In this document: positions 1 through 15,458 of the stretch, piece by piece | Layout of the letters: every line of letters begins with the position of its first letter | Numbering within the stretch: the stretch's first letter is position 1 | Assembly: GCA_026545765.1 (NCBI GenBank) | Contig: CM048839.1 | Coordinates: 55,474,677 to 55,538,676, forward strand | Source: Plantago major | Lineage: Eukaryota > Streptophyta > Magnoliopsida > Lamiales > Plantaginaceae | Direction of reading: 5' to 3' | Length of the DNA: 64,000 bases | Notes under the pieces: generated by a model | What the model was told of the DNA's origin: nothing | Database searches by the model: none | Seen by the model: only the letters and a program-made list of their open reading frames with translations | Translations under genes and position numbers: made by a program

Positions 1-228
1 TGAGTTATATTTGAGGTGAAGGAAAAAATTCAAGTTGTTTCTAAGCACTTGAGAATACATTTTGCACTTGCATTTTTCACATTCAATATTCATGGTTTTT
101 CCGGCTCAGATGATCATTATAGCGACATGCTTAGTATGATTCAGATTCTTGAATGTCTGAATATGATATGTATCCATATTATTGGACCTGGTAGCTGTTT
201 GAGTTCCTTTTTCCTGAAAAGAAAAGTA
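1..228. other. AT-rich non-coding stretch, no gene seen
   Basis: This stretch lies outside the left arm of the large inverted repeat. A 100-codon open frame starts at 16, but it has no recognisable domain, and its downstream half lies in inverted-repeat DNA where the opposite arm shows a related frame purely because the DNA is duplicated. I see no gene here. Confidence 0.5.
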
Positions 229-1868
229 CTGATAACTTGTATATTTCTTCCTAGATGTGAAATCAAATTGTTCCTAATTCCATATTTAGTTTATGTAACT
301 TTTTCTTTTCCACCCTAAATCTGTATTCGAACTCAAATTTGGTTAATTATTACTGATATATTGCGTCTCTGTATGCCTGGAGTTTTCCTTATGCATATTT
401 TTCAAATTTCAGATTACGAGCAAGTTTGTTGTTTACACTTTTTGCATTTTCTGATTACTGCTTCCGTTAATATTTTTTCAATTGATTTTTTTTTTTTATT
501 TCTTCTTCTATTATTGCTTTCGATTTCATGAAGTACAATCAGTACATACAGTTAAGATGAACTTGAATTTTCATATATAAATTATGGAAGATGTTACTAC
601 CTTTTTGCTATATAATTCTCCATCGACTTTCCCTTTAAGTTTAATTGGCTACTAGTACTGTTGTTATCTCATGATGACAGCTACTCGCGTCACTGAAAAC
701 GTCAATTGCTCACAGCTTCTTCACTCTCCAGCTGATGTTCAGTTTCTTTCGGTTATCTTGCATGCAAATATAATCTTATATGTCCACACAGGTACTACAC
801 TACTGCATTCTTTTTAATATTACTTGTATATTGATCAAGTGGTGTGACTATCTGATAATTTGGTGTAAAATAATTGCTTCATAATTCTATTTGGATTAAA
901 ATTGTCGATGGATGATTGGTTTTGTGTTTTGGGCTCAAAGTCATTGTTTGGTGCTAGAGAAAGCATATTATATCTTTGAGATATTGCTGATAATTATTGA
1001 TACCATACAACACTGTTTCAGGTTCCTGGAAATCCCTTAGCAGTTTAAGATGGGACTGTAGATCCTACAAGGAGCTTTTTTGGTATGAGCTCTTTCTTAA
1101 GCATCTCTTCAGCTATCAATATTGACTGATAGGTGTTAGCTTTTGTGGATTGATTCTTTGAAATGTTCAGTTAAATTAAACTTACATTGCTGGTAAGTCC
1201 AAACCTGTGATCAAGAAGTCCAAGGTTGAGCTAGATGAAGGTGAAACGTTGGATGTATCACTACTTGTTCCCCTGACATATTACTAATGTCATGTGCATC
1301 GTTTTCATTTAACTAAGAAAAAACATACATGAGTAAGTTGAGAACAAAACCCAGAACTTCACATGTATATTGTTACCAATATATCGAGTCTTTTGAACTA
1401 AGTCATGAACTTGGCCAGGACTCTATGCTTTGCGGATCTCTAACATCAAGCTGATGGAAGAACACATTGGGCCTGATTCTTGCTGCAGTTTCGTCACTTT
1501 GCAAACAGTAACTTTACTGATTTCTTGGTATTTTTATTATTTTGTTTTTTATATTATCATTTTTTTCTTTGATAGTTGGTTGCAATTGCTTTAGATAATA
1601 GTGGTACTATGGTAGTACTGTTTTGATCAATATTTTTGCTGTTTTGATCTTAGAATTTACATTATCATAAGGTTAACTTATTTATGCAGTACATTGATAA
1701 ATATGATTATTTAAGCATGTTAGGTGTTTGATAAAATACTTGTTACGAGTTTAATTAACTTTGGTCTCATCTCAACCGCCATTGATCATTTAGCCCCCGT
1801 TGTAAATTATCCCAAAATGTGTTAGCAAGATTGGATTTTTATTGATGTATCTGATGGTGTTTTTGAGA
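229..1868 (+). repeat. Left arm of a 1.6-kb inverted duplication
   Basis: Read on the + strand, this stretch matches the reverse complement of 5213-6838 almost continuously, with scattered substitutions and short indels. Matching begins near GATAACTTGTATAT and ends near GGTGTTTTTGAGA. It carries an exon-like block at 1022-1082, with a CAG acceptor before it and a GTATGAG donor after it, identical in length (61 bp) to the block at 5975-6035 in the other arm. The frame that would follow the exon at 7159-7291 stays open in both copies. The left arm lacks that first exon, so it is a partial copy. Confidence 0.9.
1022..1082 (+). pseudogene. Duplicated exon-like block in left arm
   Basis: This 61-bp block is bounded by an intron-like CAG and a GTATGAG donor. 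If entered in the phase left by the exon at 7159-7291 it reads GSWKSLSSLRWDCRSYKELF without a stop; the right-arm copy differs by Arg for Leu. No first exon or promoter copy lies upstream in this arm, so I call it a non-functional duplicate. The protein family is not recognised. Confidence 0.35.
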
Positions 1869-2524
1869 TAAAGGAAAGAAGAATGGCGGCTAACAAAGAG
1901 CTCAGAGATGTGTCCCCATTTGCAAGACCAACTCAATTAAGTAATCAAATCTGATTTCACTTGTAAAGAACAAGGTTTCATGGCTTACACTATTGGAAAG
2001 GTATTCGGGTCTAGTTTTATTAGGAATTTTAAATTTTCTTATTTGGTGCAGTTATCGTGTATGATGTTCTCGCTAATTCATGTATGCACTTCCTCTTTGG
2101 CCATTTTTGTAGTCCATATCTTTCTGTGTGCCCAGACTGCTTACTAATGAAATGTTTCACGATTACAGATTTCCCCTCTGGGTAAGATAAGCCTGATGAT
2201 ATATGGTGCTTTGGCATCAGTCTAGTCTGTCTTTCGTGGCTACATTGTCTACTACACTGACAATCTGACCAAGTGATACACATACGATCAATATATTTTC
2301 TTGTTGTTGCATTACATTTGGATGTCATCAACCTGTTCCTATCTTTGTTCAGCATCCTGAGAGCAGCTAACGAGCTACTATTTGTTGTAAGAAACGAATG
2401 TTGATATATAATTTATAGTAAGGTTTCTCTATTTTGTCTACGGATCTTGGGAACAACTGAATTATGTGAGTGAATGATAATGAAATTCCTTGCATTGGCC
2501 AAGCTCTTACATCAATGCACAGTA

Positions 2525-2767
2525 CTCCCTCCGTCCCGGAGAACTTCATACATTAAGATTAGCGCGCAGTTTTATGTGAAAAGTTAAAGTAATGATAGAA
2601 TATAGAAAATGTGGAAAAAAGTGTATTTTTAGTGGTAAAAGGTGTAATTTGAGTGTAAAGTTGGGATTATTTATTATTTGTTGGGTGTAGGATAGCTTCT
2701 TTTTTTGGTAATGTATGAAGTTACGACTACTAAAACGACAAAAATACAAGCTCATGGACGGAGGGAG
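2525..2767. mobile_element. Stowaway-type MITE
   Basis: The element runs from CTCCCTCCGTCC to GGACGGAGGGAG, a near-perfect terminal inverted repeat of the plant Stowaway (Tc1/mariner) group, flanked by TA on both sides (2523-2524 and 2768-2769). At 243 bp with no coding capacity it is non-autonomous. Related copies are a 5' piece at 46940-47113 and an end fragment near 59755-59816. Confidence 0.93.
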
Positions 2768-3100
2768 TACTTGATGTATTGACTGTTTTGTGCAGTGTTA
2801 TAAAATTTTGATACTTGCTTCATGTGATTGTAGTCTCTCGGCCATCAGTTGCAAGTGCTTTGCATAGCGATGAATTATGTTACAAAATAAATCCGACCAT
2901 TAGAGGCGAGTAGGTACAATGATGCTCAATTGAAAATATAGTTGAAAAAGAAGACGAAGTTAAATGTGAACATATTGTCATTTTATCCAAGCATATTCAC
3001 AATCTGGTAAGTTGTAGAACACTTATAATTGGCAGATGCGTTACAAAAAGAGCCGTAATAAAAGAATTAGGCATAACTAGCCCGAGAACCATGGTATATA

Positions 3101-3300
3101 CTCCCTCCGTCTCGACTTCATCTTCCCGCATTCCATTTTAGTTCGTCCCGACTTCATCTTCCCATCCCTTAAATAGAAAATTCCTCTTCTACTTTATTCG
3201 CTATTATTCTTACTTTATTCACTATTACTCCTACTTTATTCACTTTTCTCTTAAAACCTGTGCCCGGAGCCAACGGAAGATGAACTCGGGTCAGAGAGAG
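3101..3300. mobile_element. Stowaway-type MITE
   Basis: The termini CTCCCTCCGTCTCGACTTCATCTTCC and the complementary end reading GGAAGATGAACTCGGGTCAGAGAGAG form an imperfect terminal inverted repeat. TA dinucleotides flank it at 3099-3100 and 3301-3302. The interior has repeated ACTTTATTC motifs, also seen in the MITE at 46352-46593, so the two belong to one subfamily. Confidence 0.88.
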
Positions 3301-4890
3301 TAAATGGTAGCGTGGCATATGAATTTACCAACACTTAAAAAGAGTGGCATAAACCATTAATATAACAAAAAAAATGCAAATTTCCAATATGCTAGTACAA
3401 CATAATTTCAATTTTTGCACAAATATCCACGAAACAAAATAGATCAAAGACAACCCTCAGCCAACCATAAAAATCATAATAATAATAACACACAAATATC
3501 ATCCACAAACTCTACTAAAAAGATCTATTTAAGGTACTAAGAAAAGACCGCTACTTTTCTGCTTCTTCCATATAGTTTCTACCATGTAGATAGTTTCCAA
3601 AGGATCACTGGACGAGCAACAACCAAGCACTGCAAACATAAACAACATGATATATTAGTAGATGACTCAAGATCATACCATACATGTTTGTCGAACTGGA
3701 AGAGGCTGCTTAAAAAATTAACAAATATATTAATAGATGACTCAAGATCAAAATATGATTCAACTTTTAACTTCATTAATCCATATTTAATCAACTCAAT
3801 ACACACAAGTCTAATCAAAATTTAATCGTAATGAACATAGCATCCTTAGTTTCTCAAGCTATCAAAACTTGCCATCCGAAAGACCAAACATGAACGTGCC
3901 TAGCCATTTTAGTTTTACAGGAATTGAAGTGCCTGAGCTATTGTGGTGACCAAGAAAAGTTGTTCAAATTAAGAATCTTTATATAAATACTAGTAACGGT
4001 GCACGTGAAAACCGCGTGTCAAAATTAAGTATAAAGTCATGTCAAAATGAATTAAACAATATCAGAATTTGAAGGTTATAAACTTACTGTAGAAAATAAG
4101 CAAAAGGATAATTACAATATGTATCACAAGAAGAAATTGATAAGCTACTTCAGAAACTTCAGACCAAGCACTTGAAGAATAAAAAGAAAAAAATGTAAAA
4201 AAGACTCTAAATTGGATAAACAACAGAAAGTAGATATGTATATAACAGAGACATGCTTTGGTTTTAGGAATATATAGAACTGGCAAAACCAACAACTTCA
4301 TTTTAACAGCAATCATTCAATAGGGAACTGACTGCTAATAATGACTCTTTGGAGGACTCGACTCAAGCGCACAATTTAAACACAAAAGTCAGAACACACT
4401 CAAAAACTGCTGCCGGTAGTTGGATGGATTTAGGATGCTGGTAGGGCATATAGAACCCCAACTACAATCAGAAGCAAACAAGTAATATCTATGTAACGTA
4501 CTAACATGTAAGAGGACATGAGCTCAACAGAATCTTGATGTAGCAAATCATTTCTTGCATTTTTATGTAACAAATGATACAATGAATTAACTGACAATTG
4601 GTTTGGATAATTAAATACCAATTGTTTTATCAAGTGGATTGATCTCCAAGTATAAAATTACCATATATGTTACTGTGTATAACCTCCAGATAAAATACAA
4701 TTTCTGGTAATTTGTGATTCCTGGTGATTTGGGGATAAGCAGGAGTATCACCATCAGTGACATTAGGATCACAAACTTCATTAGAGTAGAACATCGATGA
4801 TCTAGACTATCATAGAAGACGACTTGGCTAGGCATCATTCGTACAGAGATGGAGAGTGATTAAATAAACAACACTGTTTATTTTCTTATT

Positions 4891-5212
4891 CTAAATTGTC
4901 AAGCACTTTGTCATTTTCATCGCATATATCACAGGAAAATCACCTGAATTCTCATACAATTCACTTTGATGTCCTAGCTTTGCATAGTCATATGCCTCCA
5001 TGCTATAACTCCTGCATGTTGTCCTAAATGAGACTGATGATCTCACCGGAACATTTATAGCTGACAAGTTACACATGTTTCCTCTCTCAAATGATGTATG
5101 CACTATGCAATCTGCCAGTGATGATTGACATGAAAATTTAAGTTCTTGTAGCCTAGATACATTTGAAAATGGTTCCAATAACATATCACAAATGTCTTGA
5201 GTGCACAGTTTC
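4891..5212 (-). pseudogene. Possible leucine-rich F-box-like protein fragment
   Basis: Read on the minus strand, an open frame enters from the right arm junction and continues through a 97-codon ORF. Its text (for example the run FSNVSRLQELKFSCQSS) has the leucine and asparagine spacing typical of the LRR part of plant F-box/LRR proteins. There is no F-box in the readable part, no clear start, and the frame ends at 4891. The right-arm junction falls inside it, which suggests the inverted duplication cut through or captured this piece. The family call is inference. Confidence 0.25.
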
Positions 5213-6838
5213 TCAAAAACACCATCAGATACATTAATAAAAATCCAATCTTGCTAACACATTTTGGGATAATTTAACAACGGGGGCTAAATGATCAATG
5301 GCGGTTGAGATGAGACCAAAGTTAATTAAACTCGTAACAGGTATTTTATCAAACACCGAACATGCTTAAATAATCATATTTATCAATGTACCGCATAAAT
5401 AAGCCGTCAACCTTATGATAATGTAAATTCTAAGATCAAAATAGCAAAAATATTGATCAAAACAGTACTACCACAGTACCACTATTATCTAAAGCAATTG
5501 CAACCAACTATCAAAGAAATACCAAGAAATCAGTAAAGTTACTGTTTGCAAAGTGACGAAACTGCAGCAAGAATCAGGCCTTCCCAATGTCTTCTTCCAT
5601 CATCTTGATGTTAGAGATCCGCAAAGCATAGAGTCCTGGCCAAGTTCATAACAACTTAGTTCAAAAGATTCGATATATTGGTAACAATATACATGTGAAG
5701 TTCTGGATTATGTTCTCAACTTACTCATGTATGTTTTTTCTTAGTTAAATGAAAACGATGCACATGACATTAGTAATATGTCAGGGGAACAAGTAGTTAT
5801 ACATCCAATGTTTCACCTTCATCTAGCTCAACCATGGACTTCTTGATCACAGGTTTGAACTTACCAGCAATGTAAGTTTAGTTTAACTGAACATTTCAAA
5901 GAATCAATCCACAAAAGCTAACACCTATCAGCCAATATTGATAGCTGAAGAGATGCTTAAGAAAGATCTCATACCAAAAAAGCTCCTTGTAGGATCTACA
6001 GTCCCATCTTAAACTACTACGCGATTTCCAGGAACCTGAAACAGTGTTGTATGGTATCAATAATTATCAGCAATATCTCAAAGAGATAATATGCTTTCTC
6101 TAGCACCACACAATGACTTTGAGCACAAACCACAAAACCAATCATCCATCGACAATTTTAATCCATATAGAATTATGAAGCTATTATTATACACCAAATT
6201 ATCAGATAGTCACACCACTTGATCAATATACAAGAAATATTAAAAAGAATGCAATAGTGTAGTACATGTGTGCACATATAAGATTATATTTGCATGCAAG
6301 ATAACCGAAAGAAACTGAACATCAGTTGGAGAGTGAAAGAGTGCAGAAGCTGTGAGCAATTGGCATTTTCGGTGACGCGAGCAGCCATCATCATGAGATA
6401 ACAACAGTACTAGTAGCCAATTAAGCTTAAAGGGAAAGTCGATGGAGAATTATATAGCAAAAAGGTAGTAACATCTTCCATAATTTATATACGAAAATTC
6501 AAGTTCATCTTAACTGTATGTACTGATTGTAGTTCATGAAATCGAAAGCAATAATAGAAGAAGAAATAAAAAAAATCAATGAAAAAAAAATTAACGGAAG
6601 CTGCCGTAATCAGAAAAAGCAAAAAGTGTAGACAACAAACTTGCTTGTAATCTGAAATTTGAAAAAACATGCATAAGGAAAACTCCAGGCATACAGAGAC
6701 ACAATATATCGGTAATAATTAACCCAAATTTGAGTTCGAATACATATTTAGGGTGGAAAAGAAAAAGTTACATAAACTAAATCTGGAAATAGGAACAATT
6801 TGTTTTCACATCCAGGAAGATATATACAAGTTATCCGA
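5213..6838 (-). repeat. Right arm of the 1.6-kb inverted duplication
   Basis: This is the reverse-complement partner of 229-1868. Its outer end lies about 320 bp from the start of the minus-strand exon at 7159-7291, so this arm is probably the original locus and the left arm the copy. Exon-like blocks include 5975-6035 and two short open stretches near 5810-5870 and 5595-5650 (the latter reads LYALRISNIKMMEEDIG then a stop). How these join is not resolved. Confidence 0.9.
5975..6035 (-). CDS. Candidate second exon of the unidentified gene starting at 7291
   Basis: On the minus strand a CAG acceptor precedes this 61-bp block and GTATGAG follows it. The exon at 7159-7291 ends one base into a codon (after AAACAAG), and this block completes that codon as Gly, then reads 19 further codons without a stop. 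The other two frames contain stops. Conservation of the open frame in the left-arm copy supports coding, but the next exon cannot be placed with confidence. Confidence 0.4.
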
Positions 6839-7158
6839 ACAATTACAGCGAACCCAAAGTACAAATCCAGACGACAAACATTCTCCATACCCATATACAG
6901 TCGAAAAGAGCACCTGAAACTAGTACAACACCCAGACGCCCAAGGAACAAGCAAGGAAAAGAGTACTGCCCATCATCCCAACCAAGAGCCTAGATTCCGA
7001 ACCATAACATCCAAGGCTCCCAAAATTCCTTAAAATTAATACGATTCCCTGCCTCTCACGTGTAAACACACCACACAACCAAAACTAAGCCCGCTGTCAG
7101 CAGGAATCCAAAACCAAGTAGAAAGAAAACTATGAATGTAGTCTGATTAAGATCATAC

Positions 7159-7291
7159 CTTGTTTGCGTATGGAGAGTTCAAAGCCATAGATAGCGCTGA
7201 TGGCCGACTCGCCGATGATGATGAAGGCGCTAGCGCCGATGACGATGATGGAGAGTGGGTACGTTGATTTGGGGTGTTTGATTTGGGTCAT
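7159..7291 (-). CDS. First exon of an unidentified small membrane protein
   Basis: The start codon lies at 7291-7289 on the minus strand and the exon runs 44 codons plus one base to a GTATGATC donor. The peptide begins MTQIKHPKSTYPLSIIVIG and continues with a strongly hydrophobic stretch rich in Ile, Ala and Gly (about residues 13-36), a probable membrane helix or signal anchor, followed by a basic SIRKQ end. The GC content is clearly higher than the surrounding AT-rich DNA, as expected for real coding sequence. I do not recognise the family. Downstream exons should lie inside the right arm of the inverted duplication. Confidence 0.55.
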
Positions 7292-8329
7292 GGGATGAGT
7301 TCTTTTGATTTTGATTTGATTGTGTTGTGATTTAATGTTGATTATTTGTTTTATTTAATTTTAATTATTTGTTTTATTTAATTTTGATTTTTTAATAGAG
7401 TTAATTTTTTAATATATTAAATTTTAATTTTTTTGATATATTTAAATAATTTAAGGCGATGTATGCGATTAGAGCAACACCTTTTGCGACGGCGATCGAC
7501 ACCCATGGCAACACTCAGTGCGAAATATAACAAATTTTTCGATCTCCACTGTTAAAATTTTAATCTAATGGATCAAAATAGGTGACTAACGTTAGTCAGT
7601 GCGACATCCTGACTGACGATAGAAATCCCCCTACAAGGTATTACATGTCCATAGTCTAACTATAAACATATATGATATATCCTTATCCAAACCAACAAAA
7701 AGAGAAAACCAACCACATAATAATTGTTTTGACATCGATTTGTTTTGTCTTTTATCCAAGAATTATTGTTTAACATCGATTTGTTTTGTTCTTTTATTTT
7801 TTGTTTAAGATTTTTGACATCAATTATCCACCCCACACCCTTCTTTGCCACTTTAAAACACCAAACTTTACCATCAATTCTTCACATTCACGTTTTCACA
7901 AATGTCCGTTCACATAAATAGCCTAAATGACATGTAACCCTCACACCGTTCAAACAAAAATACTTTTCATTGTAAAATATAGGAATCTTCCATGAACCTC
8001 AAAATGCTACATGAATGCAACTTGCAATAATAGGGAACCTCAAAACTTGAAATACTTCTAAACATCAATAGTCTTTCGATTTATGGAAAAAAATGGAATC
8101 CGCAACCACCCAAAAAAAAAAAAAAAAAAAAACATACGACAAACCAAAATCATTACATGTAACTTTAAAGCAAATGACCAAAAGTATCACTATTAACTAA
8201 TCCCAACTCAAATTGAAATATAAGTCTCGTCTTCCAACTTCCCTATGTGTTTTGATAAAATCAAGAAGGTCCTCGGTTGTGTCAAGTCTTGTTGTACCAC
8301 CCATGGGATTTTCTCCAATCAAAGTAGTG
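7292..8329. other. AT-rich upstream region, no gene seen
   Basis: Immediately upstream of the exon at 7291 is a low-complexity T/A stretch (about 7310-7460) that may include the promoter. No clear ORF with a domain follows. A poly-A run of about 20 bases sits near 8110-8131. The phrase AGAAATCCCC recurs at 7621 and 9664 in the same orientation, close to runs rich in GACTAC or GACTAACG, which may mark an unnamed repeat around the FAR1 fragment. Confidence 0.4.
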
Positions 8330-8792
8330 TTCCAAAATCTGGAAATCTCTTAGTCTTCTTAGGCTTTCGAGGCTTCCGATAGCGCTGCTCAACTGTGGAT
8401 CCATTTCCTTTCTTCGATGCTTTATCTTGGTTGTCTAACGTGGATCCTTGACAACTACAAACCCATTGTCTAAAGGCTACTTTCTCTTCTGGGTTTCTTA
8501 TTTTATTTTATTTTGTTTTAGATTTCCGAATATCAAAACCGTAATGTTTGCCGCAGTCGAGATAAAAGTCATGTGCTTCATCGTCTGTAGCAAATCTAAA
8601 CTTAAGAATGTCATCATCGTTGGGAAATGCATTATCACAGTCATGTTTGATAGTGTCTGAAGTGTGAAAATATGCATCCTTGCCCTCTGATTTCATGTAA
8701 TCGGAACTTACAATATTGTCATCAGTATAACAATATATCTCTTCATCAACCATAATTCTGCATAATAAGGAAAGGGAAAAAAAACAGCACAA
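8330..8792 (-). pseudogene. FAR1/FHY3-type DNA-binding domain fragment
   Basis: On the minus strand the peptide contains FRFATDDEAHDFYLDCGKHY followed by GFDIRKSK, which matches the start of the FAR1 DNA-binding domain (FxSxEEAxxFYxxYAxxxGF) of plant FHY3/FAR1 transcription factors derived from MULE transposases. An in-frame stop follows KSKTK, after which the same frame continues with RQWVCSCQGS, the Cys-containing centre of that domain, then a basic stretch and another stop near 8334. The transposase and SWIM parts are missing. An acidic leader (EGKDAYFHTSDTIKHDCDN) precedes the domain. This is a broken, truncated copy. Confidence 0.7.
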
Positions 8793-9834
8793 TACATGAA
8801 GAAAAAATAACTCAATTAAATAGGAAGAAAAATGCCTACTAATGTGATAGCTAAAGAAGTAGTGTGGGTACTACTACGCAAAGATTTTTGAGAAAAAACA
8901 TCATTGACAAACCAGTGGGCAGTGCCAGTACAATACACAACAAACAAGATACACAAATCTAACACTGTAAACCTATTCTACTGTACTCTGATAACATCAC
9001 AAAACATGAAAAATAAGGCACTTAACAACATAAACTAAACTAAAATCATTCAACAATAACATTTCAGACTTTCAGTAATCCATCAATGTACTATGATCAA
9101 GAGAGAGTAATAATAAAGGAGTAAATGACGTTATAGTAATTAGAAATTAGAGGCGTGTTACCTGAAACGGAGTCTCCGTTGTTATCTACGCCGTGAGAAC
9201 ATCGGAGTGGCGGTCCAAGCCAGCTAGCGCCTCAGCCGCCTAGAGCTCACAGGTGACCAAGTCATAATCCTCTTCACGGGCCTCCATATTCCGGAGCGCG
9301 GTAGAAATCTTCTAGGTGAAAGAGATGCGAAATCGTAAGAATTTGAGCTAGGGCTTACAAATTAGGGAAAAACAAAGAGTTGACAAATGGAAAGATCTGA
9401 GAAGAAATAATTGATAAATTGATGGGGTTTTCTTGATGAATTGATGGGTTTTTCTAAAAATTTATATTATGGTTAAGTTTTACTTTAATGTTTTATAATG
9501 TATTTTTGTATAATTGTGTTTACATATTAAAATAAACTTCAATGTTCGTAAATTAACCAGTACGACTACTCATTGAGTTGTCGTACATAAGATCAATGGT
9601 TGAGATTAGATCTCAACGGTTGTACGACTACTATCTCATTTTAACAAGTAGTATGACTACTATCTCACCGTAGAAATCCCCAACCAACTTTACACAAATT
9701 GTAATTAAGATAAAGTAAACTATACAATTTTTTAGATTAACATGAAACATGTACGCACCTAATATTATACACACACTTAAGGTGAAATTTCATATACTCC
9801 CTCCCTCCCTCCCCATATATATTTGTATATTGTG

Positions 9835-9950
9835 GCAACAAATATTCAAATTGAGATATTTCTCCAAGTGGTTAGTGTTCCATTTTATAATTAAGTAGTC
9901 ATATGTTCAAATCTCACTAACTGCATCACTTTATTTTTAATATGAAAGGC
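9835..9950 (+). repeat. SINE-like tRNA-derived fragment
   Basis: The text CTCCAAGTGGTTAGTG resembles a tRNA-type internal A box, and TGTTCAAATCTCAC about 35 bases later resembles a B box; the spacing suits a pol III promoter from a tRNA-derived SINE. It cannot fold into a complete tRNA. The source tRNA and the element ends are not resolved. Confidence 0.4.
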
Positions 9951-10190
9951 TCACACGACTGCGGGCTGGGCGAAGAGGCCCAGGTGTTGATCCTGGCGGG
10001 CGGTCTTAAATTTCTGACTGAGCCGAGCAGGGCTAAAAATACCGGGTCGGGCCAGTGACTAAGCCGAGATGTGCCAAAAATTGATAGACCACATAGTCTA
10101 TGAATTAGTAATTGATAGACCCCGTATGGGTAATAATTAATTTTTCCAAAAAGCAAGACACTGGTGTCAGATGCAAATAGACCCAAAAGT

Positions 10191-10219
10191 GGCGGGAAAC
10201 AAGGTACCATTTTCCCGCC
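10191..10219. promoter_or_regulatory. Divergent pair of E2F/DP binding sites
   Basis: GGCGGGAAA (10191-10199) and its exact reverse complement TTTCCCGCC (10211-10219) are separated by 11 bp, 115-143 bp upstream of the MCM6 start codon. Both match the E2F consensus TTTSSCGC found in promoters of plant S-phase genes such as MCM and PCNA. This suggests transcription at G1/S under E2F-RBR control. Confidence 0.85.
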
Positions 10220-10333
10220 ATAAACAGAAGCCCTAGCTATTTCCTCTTTCCCATTACATTCTGCAGACAAATCTGTTTGATTTCTACAAACCATTGAATC
10301 CTAACTCTGTGAATCAAAGTCCAGTTTTGGAAA

Positions 10334-14884
<4,551 letters not shown>

Positions 14885-15160
14885 ACTGCTATATCTTTGA
14901 AAAACAGCTCGAGCTGGCTTCCAAATTCATTGCAACATTGGACATTCTCGTATTTATGAAGGAGAGTTGTATGACAAGTTCAAGATATCAATGGTAAGTT
15001 ATTAATTGACTAGTATTTGCAACGCTTGCGACTGAATTCAACATGTTTTCGGCGTTCATTGTTTATGAACAAGCTATCGTTAACTTACATTTCAGAATGA
15101 ATTATTACAAATGACAATTTTCCATTCTGTAGCTCTCTCCTGTAATGAACTAAACTAATA
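14885..15160. other. MCM6 3' flank
   Basis: This is the probable 3' UTR and flank of MCM6. It is AT-rich and holds no open frame or obvious second gene before the MITE at 15161. Confidence 0.5.
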
Positions 15161-15393
15161 CCCCCTCCATTTCGGAGAAAGTGTTACAATTTGGATTTGT
15201 ACTAATTTTAAGAAAAAGTATAAAGTACAAGTGCGTCCCATGATTATTAGAGATTAAATGAGTGGCATATTGTAATAAAAGTAAAAGGTAGGGAGTTTTA
15301 TTATTTAATTAGTTTCCATAAATGGAAATTGTAACACTTTTAGTGAAACGTTGGAAACGGAAATTTGTAACACTTTTTCTGAAATAGAGGGAG
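15161..15393. mobile_element. Stowaway-type MITE
   Basis: The ends CCCCCTCCATTTCGGAGAAA and the complementary TTTCTGAAATAGAGGGAG form a long terminal inverted repeat with TA at 15159-15160 and 15394-15395. The subterminal GTGTTACA motif is shared with the MITE at 32266-32510, so the two belong to one subfamily. Confidence 0.9.
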
Positions 15394-15458
15394 TACTATA
15401 ATCTGTCGGATAAGGCACAACATGCCACAATCCATCCCCTCCATTCATTTAGAGAAAC

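Larger units (their letters stand above)
1869..5212. other. Spacer of the inverted duplication
   Basis: This 3.3-kb single-copy spacer separates the two arms. It holds two Stowaway-type MITEs (2525-2767 and 3101-3300) and a possible gene remnant at 4891-5212. The rest is AT-rich with only short unconvincing frames. Around 3980-4020 there is a palindromic GTGCACGTG motif close to an ACTAGTA motif; a similar ACTAGTA start followed by a short hairpin occurs at 47116-47150, suggesting an unnamed dispersed repeat. Confidence 0.5.

Noticed and set aside
6800..7033. A 77-codon + strand frame that looks protein-like
   Set aside because: It overlaps the intron region of the minus-strand gene, has no domain, and its left part is inverted-repeat DNA.
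9835..9950. Possible tRNA gene because of A- and B-box-like text
   Set aside because: No acceptor stem, anticodon stem or T-loop pairing can be drawn; a SINE-like fragment is the better reading.
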